A DNA stretch of 64,000 nucleotides. Origin: Rhizobium sp. PP-CC-3A-592 (GTDB lineage Bacteria > Pseudomonadota > Alphaproteobacteria > Rhizobiales > Rhizobiaceae). Both the position numbers and the translations under genes were made by a program. This document shows positions 63,484 through 64,000 of this stretch, one piece after another. The notes beneath the pieces are model-generated. The model saw nothing but the letters and a program-made list of their open reading frames with translations. It had not been told where the DNA came from and searched no databases. The DNA lies in assembly GCF_003217095.1 (NCBI RefSeq), contig NZ_QJSR01000001.1, forward strand, positions 1,092,009-1,156,008, read 5' to 3'. Every line of letters begins with the position of its first letter. Position 1 is the stretch's first letter.

Positions 63484-64000
63484 CAGAAGCCGGACCCCGA
63501 CGAGATGACCGAATAGATGTCGGCGGGCGGCAGCACGAGCTCGACCGCAAGCCGAATGCCGACGGCGAGCACCAGCAGGGCCAGCAGCGCCCGCAATTGC
63601 TCGCCGCGCAGCTTCTGCCCGACGCGTACGCCATATTGCGCCCCGATGACGCCGGCGATCATCAGCACGAAGGCAAGGACGATATCGACGGTGTAATTCG
63701 CCGTCGCCTGGACGATGACGGTGTAGGCGGAGACGAAGATGATCTGAAACAGCGACGTCCCCACGACGACATTGGTGGGGATGCGCAGGAGATAGATCAT
63801 GGCGGGCACCATGATGAAGCCGCCGCCGACCCCCATGACGGAGGTGAGGATGCCGATGCAGAAGCCGAGGCCTGCGACCGGGATGACGCTGAGATAGATC
63901 TTCGACTTCTTGAATCGCACCTTGAGCGGCAGGCGGTGGATCCAGCCGTGATGGCCGGGACGGCGCAACGGCATGGTCTCATTGCGCTTGGCACGCCGCA
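63483..64000 (-). CDS. TauE/SafE sulfite exporter family protein (partial, 5' end outside window)
   Basis: At least 172 residues of a multi-helix TauE/SafE permease are present. The frame is open to the edge of the window, and an internal Met at 63974 is not the true start. The visible part includes SVIPVAGLGFCIGILTSVMGVGGGFIMVPAMIYLL, with the conserved GxGGGF motif, GTSLFQIIFVSAYTVIVQA, and GVIGAQYGVRVGQKLRGEQL. This corresponds to the C-terminal half. The adjacent TIGR02186 gene is coupled to it. Confidence 0.88.
   Translation of the reverse strand, partial: RRAKRNETMPLRRPGHHGWIHRLPLKVRFKKSKIYLSVIPVAGLGFCIGILTSVMGVGGGFIMVPAMIYLLRIPTNVVVGTSLFQIIFVSAYTVIVQATANYTVDIVLAFVLMIAGVIGAQYGVRVGQKLRGEQLRALLALLVLAVGIRLAVELVLPPADIYSVISSGSGF

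Noticed and set aside
1-64000. CRISPR arrays, rRNA genes, insertion sequences
   Set aside because: No regularly spaced direct repeats of CRISPR type, no rRNA segments and no transposase motifs were seen in the window.

Overview
The window is a 64 kb GC-rich chromosomal segment from an alphaproteobacterium of the Rhizobiaceae (Ensifer/Sinorhizobium, Shinella or Rhizobium-like). The reasons are the infA-maf-yacG-tRNA-Phe block, an rkpAGHIJ-kpsF capsule locus of the Sinorhizobium meliloti rkp-1 type, NasST-controlled nitrate assimilation genes, a fused SecDF, a CrbS/CrbR pair, and intergenic palindromes typical of this family. Genus and species cannot be fixed from the sequence alone.

Layout. 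0.3-2.1 kb: housekeeping genes infA, maf, yacG and tRNA-Phe(GAA). 2.1-4.8 kb: a lower-GC accessory patch behind the tRNA, with two tandem paralogues of an unrecognised glycosyltransferase-like family (the first frameshifted near its end) and a frameshifted orphan BrnA-type antitoxin. 4.8-8.6 kb: a CMP/dCMP-type nucleoside deaminase, a cytosine-deaminase-like amidohydrolase and a divergent gamma-glutamyltranspeptidase, with a palindromic intergenic element between them. 8.5-21.6 kb: the complete assimilatory nitrate locus on the minus strand (nasT, nasS, nrtA, nrtB, nrtC, nirB, nirD, nasA, cysG). It is preceded by a consensus sigma-54 promoter and a structured leader upstream of nrtA, and is split by a hicAB toxin-antitoxin module on the opposite strand between nirD and nasA. 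21.9-23.8 kb: the Kup potassium transporter. 24.4-38.2 kb: the capsule locus, with a 2510-residue reducing polyketide synthase (RkpA), an alpha-oxoamine synthase (RkpG), a ketosphinganine-reductase-like SDR (RkpH), an LtaS-like membrane sulfatase-fold protein (RkpI), a KpsS-like Kdo transferase (RkpJ) and arabinose-5-phosphate isomerase (KpsF, opposite strand). 38.3-46.6 kb: an Rrf2 regulator, a small conserved ORF, SecDF, a small secreted protein, an arginine-deiminase-fold enzyme, a chorismate mutase, an aminotransferase and MscL. 46.8-51.0 kb: a CrbS/CrbR-like symporter-kinase and LuxR-type regulator, convergent. 51-64 kb: mostly ordinary genes (DUF952, pyrD, MATE, CAP lipoprotein, TPR-methyltransferase, two YitT paralogues flanking an Rmf-like protein, Lhr-like helicase with PdeM, Lrp-type RAM domain, TIGR02186 and a partial TauE/SafE exporter).

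How the genes work together. The nitrate block imports nitrate (NrtABC), reduces it to nitrite (NasA) and ammonium (NirBD), makes the siroheme (CysG) and senses nitrate (NasS/NasT). The layout suggests that sigma-54 initiation (general nitrogen status) and NasT antitermination in the leader (nitrate) gate the same operon. In the capsule block, RkpA, RkpG and RkpH mirror the order of sphingoid-base synthesis: acyl chain, decarboxylative condensation with an amino acid, then 3-keto reduction. This suggests a dedicated amino-alcohol-type lipid, while RkpJ and KpsF point to Kdo-containing capsule assembly. This lipid hypothesis and the tandem glycosyltransferase-like family are the most interesting leads; neither is proven by sequence alone.
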